NCBI GenBank assembly: GCA_934646965.1
Contig: CAKUEZ010000018.1
Span: forward strand, 1 to 27,223
DNA from: an uncultured Collinsella sp.
GTDB lineage: Bacteria; Actinomycetota; Coriobacteriia; Coriobacteriales; Coriobacteriaceae
Length of the DNA stretch: 27,223 nucleotides
Direction of reading: 5' to 3'
The position numbers and the translations under genes were made by a program. Shown piece by piece: positions 1 to 8,133 of the stretch. Below the pieces are notes generated by a model. It was not told the origin of the DNA, did no database searches, and saw only the letters and a list, made by a program, of their open reading frames with translations. Numbering within the stretch: the first letter of the stretch is position 1; the number at the start of each line of letters is the position of its first letter.

Positions 1-130
1 TCGATCGCGAGTTCCGCACGAGCCGGAGAGCACTTAATGTGCTCTCCGTGCGAGTCAGGACTGTCCGAGCAGGCGACTTCATATGCCGCCGTGCGGCCGG
101 GGCGAACAGCCCCAAAGTTTTTCAAAAAAG
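1..130. other. Intergenic DNA with stem-loops at window start
   Basis: No gene is recognisable here. A strong hairpin has arms at 25-33 and 39-47 (GGAGAGCAC / GTGCTCTCC, 5-nt loop). An outer helper stem CGCACG / CGTGCG lies at 15-20 and 47-52. A second small stem GGGGC / GCCCC lies at 99-103 and 109-113. The plus strand has no stop codon in one frame, but the translation looks like nothing known. This could be the 3' part of a structured RNA or the terminator of a gene that begins before the window. I could not match it to a riboswitch or RNA family. Confidence 0.35.
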
Positions 131-133
131 TTG

Positions 134-163
134 TTGACGCGCGCGTAACGACTCGTCTAATAT
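134..163 (+). promoter_or_regulatory. Sigma70-type promoter of the tRNA cluster
   Basis: The -35 box TTGACG is at 134-139 and the -10 box TAATAT at 158-163, with an 18-bp spacer. The boxes match 5/6 and 5/6 of the consensus. The first tRNA begins 15 bases after the -10 box, which fits a stable-RNA promoter with almost no leader. Confidence 0.75.
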
Positions 164-177
164 ATCCCTTGCGCGAT

Positions 178-254
178 GGACCTGTAGCTCAGTTGGTTAG
201 AGCGTCCGGCTGATAACCGGGAGGTCACAAGTTCGAATCTTGTCAGGTCCACCA
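178..254 (+). tRNA. tRNA-Ile (GAT), first copy
   Basis: This is a full 77-nt cloverleaf with encoded CCA. The acceptor strands GGACCTG / CAGGTCC pair perfectly and the T-loop GTTCGAATC is intact. The anticodon GAT sits at 212-214. It is identical base for base to the second tRNA-Ile at 402-478. It lies outside any visible rRNA operon, where tRNA-Ile/Ala pairs are often found. Confidence 0.97.
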
Positions 255-265
255 CTTTCTTTCGC

Positions 266-310
266 AATAAACACCCCAGCGAGAGCCGAGTCGCCGCTGG
301 GGTGTTTATT
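266..310 (+). terminator. Perfect 16-bp hairpin between tRNA-Ile and tRNA-Ala
   Basis: Arms 266-281 and 295-310 are perfectly complementary over 16 bp, with a 13-nt loop. The 3' arm ends in GTTTATT, so it resembles an intrinsic terminator without a clean U-run. The next tRNA starts only 11 nt later with no room for a promoter. The hairpin may therefore be a partial terminator or a processing signal inside one tRNA transcript. Confidence 0.6.
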
Positions 311-321
311 ACTTTCTCCGT

Positions 322-397
322 GGGGGTTTAGCTCAGCTGGGAGAGCGCGGGCTTTGCAAGCCTGAGGTCAGGGGTTCGATCCCCCTAACCTCCACCA
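322..397 (+). tRNA. tRNA-Ala (TGC)
   Basis: This is a 76-nt cloverleaf with encoded CCA. The acceptor GGGGGTT pairs with AACCTCC (one G-T pair). The D-arm motif TAGCTCAGCTGGGAGAGC and T-arm GGGGTTCGATCCCC are canonical. The anticodon TGC is at 355-357. It is followed only 4 nt later by the second tRNA-Ile, so the two must share a transcript. Confidence 0.97.
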
Positions 398-401
398 TGA
401 T

Positions 402-478
402 GGACCTGTAGCTCAGTTGGTTAGAGCGTCCGGCTGATAACCGGGAGGTCACAAGTTCGAATCTTGTCAGGTCCACCA
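402..478 (+). tRNA. tRNA-Ile (GAT), second copy
   Basis: It is identical over all 77 nt, CCA included, to the copy at 178-254, with anticodon GAT. It is separated from tRNA-Ala by 4 nt. Exact identity suggests a recent duplication or continuing gene conversion. Confidence 0.97.
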
Positions 479-492
479 TCAAAACTGTGAAG

Positions 493-523
493 AGCCTCGA
501 GGCATTTGCCTCGAGGCTTTTTT
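493..523 (+). terminator. Intrinsic terminator of the tRNA cluster
   Basis: The perfect 11-bp stem AGCCTCGAGGC / GCCTCGAGGCT (493-503, 508-518) has a 4-nt ATTT loop and runs straight into a T6 run. It lies 15 nt past the last tRNA. Confidence 0.9.
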
Positions 524-663
524 CTTTTCCCAGAGAGTAGCTAAAAGAGCCCCGTCCCAAATTAACTGGTTTGATTTTGTGTGCTGTGCGAAAGATTGGG
601 TAGTATAGCTATTCAATGCGGCGACCCTGCCGCGTGTTAACCGCTACGTACCGGAGGTGTTCC

Positions 664-1164
664 ATGGTTCGTGTCGACATAGAGACCATCGTCATGGCCG
701 CCGGTCCCGTGCCATCGCTTATCGTGCTTCGCGAGCGCTGCAGCAAGTCGGACTCGTCCGCTCCGCTGCGTTCGCTTTCCATCCAGACCGGCTCGTTTGA
801 GGCCGCGGCCATCAGTCGCGGTATCGACAGCGGCCGCGCCGAGCGCCCAATCACTCACGACCTGCTGCTCGATACTGTGGACGCCCTGGGCGCCAAGCTC
901 GAGCGCATCGAGATCGTTCGTGCCGAGCCGCCGGTGTTTTACGCGACGATCATCGTGCTAGCCGATGGTGACGAGCGCAAGATTGACGCCCGCCCCAGTG
1001 ACGCTATCGCCCTTGCCGTGCGCAGCAACGCCCCCATGTTTGTGGAGGACGACATTATGAATCGCCTGGGCACCGTCTCTGCCCATGCCGAGGAAGTCGA
1101 CGACGAGCAGGAGTTCGAGAAGTTCGACGAGTTCGTCCATACGCTCTCCCCCGATGATTTCTAA
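664..1164 (+). CDS. Bifunctional nuclease (BFN, DUF151) domain protein
   Basis: This 166-residue protein has the bifunctional nuclease fold. The diagnostic segment is in the second half, around residues 105-130: ARPSDAIALAVR followed by a P-[MI]-[FY]-V-E-[DE] motif. Family members have been reported to show RNase/DNase activity in plants and are widespread in actinobacteria and thermophiles; their bacterial role is unclear. The C-terminus is acidic (DDEQEFEKFDEF). I chose ATG 664 because GGAGG at 653-657 lies 6 nt upstream. An in-frame ATG at 616 lacks a ribosome site, and its extra residues do not resemble the family. The next gene abuts the stop codon directly, so the two are probably co-transcribed. 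Confidence 0.88.
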   Translation: MVRVDIETIVMAAGPVPSLIVLRERCSKSDSSAPLRSLSIQTGSFEAAAISRGIDSGRAERPITHDLLLDTVDALGAKLERIEIVRAEPPVFYATIIVLADGDERKIDARPSDAIALAVRSNAPMFVEDDIMNRLGTVSAHAEEVDDEQEFEKFDEFVHTLSPDDF

Positions 1165-1554
1165 ATGCGGGGCGGCCAGGTTGCGGGGCGTTCACTGATG
1201 GCCGGCGGCATGTCGGCCGCGGCGGCGGCCATCGCGCGTGAGGCGCAGATGCGCTCGGAGGCATCCGAGGCGGCTCGCATCGCCTATGTGACGCAGGCCC
1301 GCACGCTTCGCGAGCGCCGCGGCTCGTTTATCAAGATGGTTGTCATCTCCGCCCTTGTCGCGGCAATCTGCTCGCGCCTTCGTGGTACAGTTGGTGCGCT
1401 TGGGTTTTCGATCTCTACGGGCCTGGTAATCTGGGGCGTGGTCGATGCGGTAATGCTGACCAGCCAGATCAAGGTGCTCGACAAGCGCGCGGCAGATATG
1501 ATGCGCGCCCGCGACGCCGCCGCCAAGATCGCCGCCGAGGCACAAGAACTGTAA
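1165..1554 (+). CDS. Small membrane protein, unknown function
   Basis: I do not recognise a family in this 129-residue protein. It has an Ala/Arg-rich amphipathic N-terminal region (about residues 15-50). Two hydrophobic stretches follow: roughly 55-72 (IKMVVISALVAAI) and 76-98 (ALGFSISTGLVIWGVVDAV). The C-terminal helix is charged and Ala-rich (KRAADMMRARDAAAKIAAEA). This suggests a two-helix membrane protein with cytoplasmic coiled ends. The start is uncertain. ATG 1165 touches the upstream TAA and could be used by translational coupling but has no obvious ribosome site; ATG 1198 is an alternative. It lies between the BFN gene and another uncharacterised gene in a tight same-strand run. Confidence 0.65.
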   Translation: MRGGQVAGRSLMAGGMSAAAAAIAREAQMRSEASEAARIAYVTQARTLRERRGSFIKMVVISALVAAICSRLRGTVGALGFSISTGLVIWGVVDAVMLTSQIKVLDKRAADMMRARDAAAKIAAEAQEL

Positions 1555-1584
1555 CGACGCCGGACTCGATGGGAAGGTCTAAAG

Positions 1585-2034
1585 ATGGCACAGGATATGC
1601 AGGACGCCGGTAACGTCTCCGCCGAGCTCGACGCCATGGTGTGCGATCTGATTGGCGCCTTCTTGGACGACCTGGCATCGGGCGAGAACCCGGGTGTGGT
1701 CGTGGCAATTGAGGACGCTGCCTCCAACCGTTACCTGGCGGCGCTTGACGAGGACGGCGAGGAAGCGTGCCTCGAGGCGGCCACCAACTTTATCTCCGAG
1801 CACAAGATGGGGCTCAAGGATGAAGGGCTGGGCCGTATCGCCCGTTATGCCATCGGCTATACCGGATGCGTCGAAATTGACGGCGGCTACCACGATGCTC
1901 TGCTCGTGAGCTTCTTCGAAACCACGCTCGAGAGCGGTTTTTCGGCATATGTGCTGTACGAGGGCATGGGCGCCGGCGATGGTTTTATGTGGAGCGACCC
2001 TGAACCTGCAGGTGAGGAAACCCCTCTTATCTAA
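1585..2034 (+). CDS. Acidic soluble protein of unknown function
   Basis: This 149-residue protein has no signal peptide or membrane segment. It is strongly acidic (clusters LDEDGEEACLE, DPEPAGEE) and looks like a compact alpha/beta cytosolic protein. I recognise no catalytic motif. ATG 1585 follows GGAAGG (1572-1577) with a 7-nt gap. It lies 30 nt after the small membrane protein and 117 nt before typA, so it may end a three-gene unit with the BFN gene. Its codon use matches the neighbouring core genes, giving no sign of transfer. Confidence 0.7.
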   Translation: MAQDMQDAGNVSAELDAMVCDLIGAFLDDLASGENPGVVVAIEDAASNRYLAALDEDGEEACLEAATNFISEHKMGLKDEGLGRIARYAIGYTGCVEIDGGYHDALLVSFFETTLESGFSAYVLYEGMGAGDGFMWSDPEPAGEETPLI

Positions 2035-2151
2035 AATCGCTAAAATAAACGAGTTTTCGGTAAAAGGCTCAATATTCCCGCTGAGCGTTGTATCGCTGGG
2101 CGGGCCGCATACGCGTGCCGTTTGTATATGGATAGAAGATAGGGGAACTAC

Positions 2152-3990
<1,839 letters not shown>

Positions 3991-4020
3991 GCGCTGAGGT
4001 TTATAACCGCCAATAAGAAA

Positions 4021-4053
4021 GGGCGTCGACCGCAATGGTCGGCGCCCCTTTTT
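4021..4053 (+). terminator. Intrinsic terminator after typA
   Basis: Stem GGGCGTCGACC / GGTCGGCGCCC (4021-4031, 4037-4047; one G-U pair) with a 5-nt loop is followed by a T5 run. It lies 31 nt past the typA stop. Confidence 0.9.
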
Positions 4054-4082
4054 GGTGCAGGGGGGACGGGTTAGTTTGCACC
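4054..4082 (-). repeat. 29-bp REP-like palindrome, left of the pilus locus
   Basis: The ends GGTGCA / TGCACC form an inverted repeat around a G-rich centre. It matches the reverse complement of the 29-bp palindrome at 11688-11716 at 24 of 29 positions. It lies directly against the typA terminator, and the related copies lie directly after the last pilin's terminator. Confidence 0.65.
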
Positions 4083-4414
4083 ACGGAGGAGACGACGCTC
4101 CCGTCTGAGCCATTCCGGGTAAAGTTAGGTTGTTTAAACATATACAGGAATCATCGAAATATGACCGCTTTGATACAAAACTGTTAACAGGTAAATATCA
4201 ACTGGTATTAAATTAAAAGACCTCTTGACCTGCGGTTTACATGATTGGTATCTATGTTGTATTTTATGCACGTGGCATAGACGGACCGTCTTAGAAGTTG
4301 CTCCCCAATGGGTTCTTGCAATGCGCTAGATAGGTTCTTGTTGATGTTGGGGTTTGTGTTCGATTCGACGATTCGCCGTATTCCACACTGTGTTGTAGGA
4401 ATTAGGGGACAACT
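4083..4414 (+). other. A+T-rich leader region of the pilus locus
   Basis: I see no gene in these 332 bases. Base composition drops sharply in G+C compared with typA. A possible promoter has TTGACC (4225-4230) and TATCTA (4249-4254), 18 bp apart; it is weak at -10. If used, it would give a leader of about 150 nt. Just downstream lies a short palindrome AGACGG-A-CCGTCT (4279-4291) that could be an operator or hairpin. A direct repeat GGTTCTTG follows around 4310-4340. No riboswitch family was recognised. Confidence 0.4.
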
Positions 4415-7177
4415 ATGAACGCACACCGCTCACGGTCGCTGGGTATGGCGGCCCTGATCTTCATTTTAATTAGCCTCACCGCCGCAGTTTTTCACGGCGC
4501 AGCCCCCGTGCGCGCCGAGGACGTGACGACGCCGACGCCGATTGAGATTGATGAGACCACGGCGGACGTTACGGTTAATCTGTACAAAGATGTCAATCGG
4601 ACAGAGCCTTTGGACAATGGCGCCGTGACTTCAGTTTCTACCCTTTATGGAACCTTCTCGGCGAGTTTTCTGACTGACGAGGCGCCTACGTCTGAGAAAT
4701 ATGTCGCCGTCTATAAGTTCCCTAACACCATCGATGTCGATAACAATGATGGTGGCGAATTTAGGGATGGGCCTGGTGCTGACGCTGCAATAGCAGGTAC
4801 ATGGAAGATTGAAGACAATAAGGTTGTCTTTATGTTTGACAAGGGCTGGCTTGAACGGAACCCTGCGAACATTCATGTCGCGGCAAACTTCTCGTTCCAG
4901 CTTAAAAACAAGGACGTTGGTTCTGGTGGCAGCGCGTCCGTCGTGTTCCCCGGTGTGGGAACGATCAATATCCCCACCAAGGACGGCAAAGTTACGGGAG
5001 AGAAGTCGGGGGTTTTCTCTCAGGGTTCCGACGGCACGGCCAAGGTCACCTGGACCGTTAAACTCACCGTCGAGTCGTATGCTACGAACGTCAAGTTCAC
5101 TGATACGCTGGGTGATAACTTCGAATTTGTGAAAGACAGCTTTAAGCTTGATAACAAGACGATTGAATCGCAGCCAAAAATCGAAGATCAGACCGCGACC
5201 ATCGAGAACCTGGGCAGCCTTCCCCGGGGTGTCCATACGATTACGTATGAAACCAAGCTGAAGAGTGGCATCTCCGCGAGTAACAGAGAGTTCATCGGCG
5301 ACCAGGATGCCTCGAAAAACACGGCAGCCTGGGAGTGGGGCGTCGGTGATCGTCCTGGCGACAAGATTGAGGGCGTTGCACCCAGTAGCTTCCGCTATGA
5401 CATGATTCAGAAGACGAGCAAGGGCACTCCGTCCGACATCACATGGACAGTTAAACTCAACCAAGGCGAGCTCAAGGCTGACATGAGTGGCTACAAGTTC
5501 ACCGACAAGCTGGACAATAAACAAACGTATACGGGGAGCTATACGGTTTACAGAGGTACCTCGGAATCGGATGGAACCAGGATCGACGGTGGCGTCCTCG
5601 ATTCATCGAAAGACACCTTTTCCTACACGTTCCGGAATGACCTTGAGGATAGGTACGCCACCTACTGCATCGTTTATCACACGCAGATGACAGACGTGAA
5701 TTCATACGACACCGTGCACAACAATGCGACCATCGAGCGCGATGGGTTTGTCTCAGGTTCTGACGACGGTGAGTTTACGCCGCAATTGACGGTCTCGCCA
5801 ATCACTAAAAGACTCGTGAGCGACGAGGACGCTGCGACTACGGGAAGGGCGACGTGGGAGACGCGCGTCGCGCTGAAGGCTATCGTCAATGCGGTCAATC
5901 CGAGCACCGTGACGGTGAAGGACACATTCCAGTCGGCGTGGTCGCAAAATCTCGGCGTCGACGTAGATTCTATTTCCATTAAAATTGGTGAAACCGTGCT
6001 AGTGCGGGGGCAGAATGCCGACTGGAACCTAACAGCAAACTGGCCGGTTGGTGGAACAAAGAGGAACTTCAACCTTGATATATATGTTAATGACAAGGTG
6101 AAGGCCGCCCTCGAGAACGAGGACTACGCTTTCATCACCTACACCACCACATCTGAAGCGCTGTCGGGCTGGTATTCGAACTTTGCATCGGTTAACGTCA
6201 ACGGCACTCAACACTACACGTCCCTTGCCCAATACGTTCTAAATCAAGAAGCGACCCCTTCTGTTGATAAGCCCTCGGCGGAGGCGTCGTATGTTTGGAA
6301 CGAGAAATTCGACTGGAAAGATGTCGACGGCACTGACGAGAAGGGCGCCTGGATTGTCGACTGGACGGTGTATGCAAACCGCCAGGGGAACAAAGCCGGA
6401 GAATACTACGGAGCCGGAAAGCTCTACGGCAAACCACTGAATATCGTCGACACCCTTCCGGACGGAATGAGCTATGTTGCGAATTCCGCCAAGTACACGC
6501 TCGTGCAGAATCCCTACGATTTGCATGCGGGGTTTGGGCGCGGAAGCGAGGCAACGACGGTCACTGATGGTATGACGCTTGCCGCAGAATACGTGAAAAA
6601 CGGCGGTAACACGGTCGCTTTCTCCATCCCCACAACGGCACTCGGCAACTATGCCGGTTACGCCAAACTCACGTATCAGACAGCGGTCAAGCGAAGCGAG
6701 CTCGATACTTCCAAGAATGAGGTGAAGTTCACCAACTCTGCCAGCGCCGAATCGGGAGACAAGAAGTTCGAATCCGGAAGTGGCGCCGTCACCATCAAGA
6801 ATAATGTCATCACGAAGACCGGCAATCAGGTAGAAAACAACAACCGCATCAAATACACCATTCTGGTTAACGAGTCCGCCGTTGCCCTTAAGAGCGGCAC
6901 TGACTTCCTTGAGCTCGTCGATACTATGGATGCCAAATGTACCCTGGTGCCATCGACGCTTAAGGTCTATGAGAGGGTGAATGGTGCCTGGTCACTGCTG
7001 GCTGATACGGACTATTCATCGAAGATGGAGCAGGTCAAGGATGAATCTGCCTCGCGTACGAAGCTGACGCTTAACGTGCCCGATAAGAAGTACCTCAAGG
7101 TCGAGTATGAGGTCATTCCGAGCGGTAATCCCGGTGAAAAGGCGCCTCTTTCCAATACCGCTGAGCTTACGGGGTGA
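4415..7177 (+). CDS. Pilus tip adhesin, N-terminal part (frameshifted from 7174-8133)
   Basis: This 920-residue surface protein has a signal peptide (residues 1-35, ending near PVRAED) and a series of collagen-binding/isopeptide-type adhesin modules. Each module shows a W-T-V-K-L-like strand and then a [FV]-x-D-T/K-L strand, near residues 212, 342, 478, 645 and 811. By family analogy it would sit at the tip of a sortase-built pilus and contact host matrix. It lacks its own sorting signal because the frame stops with TGA at 7175. The reading continues without a gap in the -1 frame as the next entry, which holds the missing pilin domains and LPxxG anchor. AGGGGA (4404-4409) lies 5 nt before ATG 4415. 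Codon use is A+T-richer than in the core genes. It is probably a broken or switchable version of a single gene of about 1240 codons. Confidence 0.8.
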   Translation: MNAHRSRSLGMAALIFILISLTAAVFHGAAPVRAEDVTTPTPIEIDETTADVTVNLYKDVNRTEPLDNGAVTSVSTLYGTFSASFLTDEAPTSEKYVAVYKFPNTIDVDNNDGGEFRDGPGADAAIAGTWKIEDNKVVFMFDKGWLERNPANIHVAANFSFQLKNKDVGSGGSASVVFPGVGTINIPTKDGKVTGEKSGVFSQGSDGTAKVTWTVKLTVESYATNVKFTDTLGDNFEFVKDSFKLDNKTIESQPKIEDQTATIENLGSLPRGVHTITYETKLKSGISASNREFIGDQDASKNTAAWEWGVGDRPGDKIEGVAPSSFRYDMIQKTSKGTPSDITWTVKLNQGELKADMSGYKFTDKLDNKQTYTGSYTVYRGTSESDGTRIDGGVLDSSKDTFSYTFRNDLEDRYATYCIVYHTQMTDVNSYDTVHNNATIERDGFVSGSDDGEFTPQLTVSPITKRLVSDEDAATTGRATWETRVALKAIVNAVNPSTVTVKDTFQSAWSQNLGVDVDSISIKIGETVLVRGQNADWNLTANWPVGGTKRNFNLDIYVNDKVKAALENEDYAFITYTTTSEALSGWYSNFASVNVNGTQHYTSLAQYVLNQEATPSVDKPSAEASYVWNEKFDWKDVDGTDEKGAWIVDWTVYANRQGNKAGEYYGAGKLYGKPLNIVDTLPDGMSYVANSAKYTLVQNPYDLHAGFGRGSEATTVTDGMTLAAEYVKNGGNTVAFSIPTTALGNYAGYAKLTYQTAVKRSELDTSKNEVKFTNSASAESGDKKFESGSGAVTIKNNVITKTGNQVENNNRIKYTILVNESAVALKSGTDFLELVDTMDAKCTLVPSTLKVYERVNGAWSLLADTDYSSKMEQVKDESASRTKLTLNVPDKKYLKVEYEVIPSGNPGEKAPLSNTAELTG
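7171..7177 (+). other. G4 tract and stop at the adhesin frameshift
   Basis: Codons here read ACG GGG TGA. One additional G would give ACG GGG GTG ACG GAA and fuse the two reading frames. The continued peptide reads L-T-G-V-T-E-G-T-A. In the sequence as given, a ribosome slipping back one base on GGG (7172-7174 to 7171-7173) would re-pair perfectly and enter the downstream frame. Confidence 0.6.
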
Positions 7178-8133
7178 CGGAAGGCACGGCGACCGATGAG
7201 CACGTATGGACTATCCAGAGCGCTTCTGCCAGTGCGGGCGGCAACGGCTACGGCATCACGATGACCAAGTATGATGCCCAGCAGGTCGGCGCGCCGCTCG
7301 AGGGGGCGAAGTTTACGCTCTATAGCGTGAACATGGATCAGGTCGCAACGAAAGGTATCGAGGGGGCAAGGGCCGGGTTTGAAACCGTCGACACCGACGC
7401 TAACGGCAAGATTTCGTTTGGCACAAAAAACAAGGCTATGACCGATTGCGTGCTCTACCAGCTCGTGGAGACGAAAGCACCCGATGGCTACGTTGTAGCG
7501 GACCCCATTTGGATCATGCTCAAGGGCAATGCGAGTACGGAGGATTATCAGATCAAGCTTGAAAAGGCGAAGGGCATTGTCAAAGATGCCGAAATCATCG
7601 GCGATGACAAAAAGGACGAGATTTGGGTCTATGACAATCGTTTAAAGGGATCCGCAACAATCCGTGCTCAGAAGGTGCTTGAAGGGGGCACATTCAAGAA
7701 GGGGCAGTTCTCATTTGCGCTTAAGGATGGCGACGGCAGGGTGTTCCAGACGGTGACTAATGATGCTGACGGAAGCGTCTCCTTTGACGTCGAGTACAAC
7801 AAGGCCGGCGAGTACCACTACACCATTTCCGAGGTCGAGCCCGAGGGCGCTGTTGGCCATGTTAAAGATCACATCACCTACGACACGACCGTGTACAACG
7901 TCACGGTTAAGGTAACTAATGACACGGATCAGCTCAACGCCGTAGTTACCTATGACGATGGCTCTCAGGATCCGCCGATCTTTACCAACGAGTACTCGAC
8001 CACGCTTCCCGAGGCGGGTGGGGCTGGCTTGACTATGACGTATCTGGCCGGCGCTTCGCTGCTGTGCTTTGCTGCGACATGGATGCACGCTCGCCGTCAT
8101 CGCGGCATGGATCGAGGTGGTCGCCGTGAGTAA
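7174..8133 (+). CDS. Pilus tip adhesin, C-terminal part with SpaA and FctA-type domains and LPEAG anchor
   Basis: This 319-residue segment has no signal peptide. It begins at a GTG that overlaps the upstream stop (GTGA) and has no ribosome site, so independent export is unlikely. A SpaA/Cna-B prealbumin-like domain occupies about residues 25-125, with the E-box YQLVETKAPDGY. A Spy0128/FctA-type isopeptide pilin domain follows at about 155-275 (motifs TYDTTVYNVTV and FTNEY). The end has a sortase signal LPEAGG, a hydrophobic helix and a basic tail (HARRHR). Together with 4415-7177 it makes a standard anchored adhesin. The stop overlaps the start of the next pilin by 8 bp. Treat it as the 3' half of a frameshifted gene unless slippage is shown. 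Confidence 0.75.
   Translation: MTEGTATDEHVWTIQSASASAGGNGYGITMTKYDAQQVGAPLEGAKFTLYSVNMDQVATKGIEGARAGFETVDTDANGKISFGTKNKAMTDCVLYQLVETKAPDGYVVADPIWIMLKGNASTEDYQIKLEKAKGIVKDAEIIGDDKKDEIWVYDNRLKGSATIRAQKVLEGGTFKKGQFSFALKDGDGRVFQTVTNDADGSVSFDVEYNKAGEYHYTISEVEPEGAVGHVKDHITYDTTVYNVTVKVTNDTDQLNAVVTYDDGSQDPPIFTNEYSTTLPEAGGAGLTMTYLAGASLLCFAATWMHARRHRGMDRGGRRE

Noticed and set aside
541..566. Further REP-like copy around GCCCCGTCCC
   Set aside because: It shares only about 8 bases with the core of the 29-bp element and lacks inverted ends.
4208..4426. 72-codon minus-strand frame in the pilus leader
   Set aside because: It has no ribosome site, no family resemblance, and overlaps the adhesin start and promoter region.
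7174..8133. Independent second gene started by reinitiation at GTG 7174
   Set aside because: It has no signal peptide and no ribosome site, and it starts in mid-domain. The peptide reads straight on from the upstream frame if one G is added.
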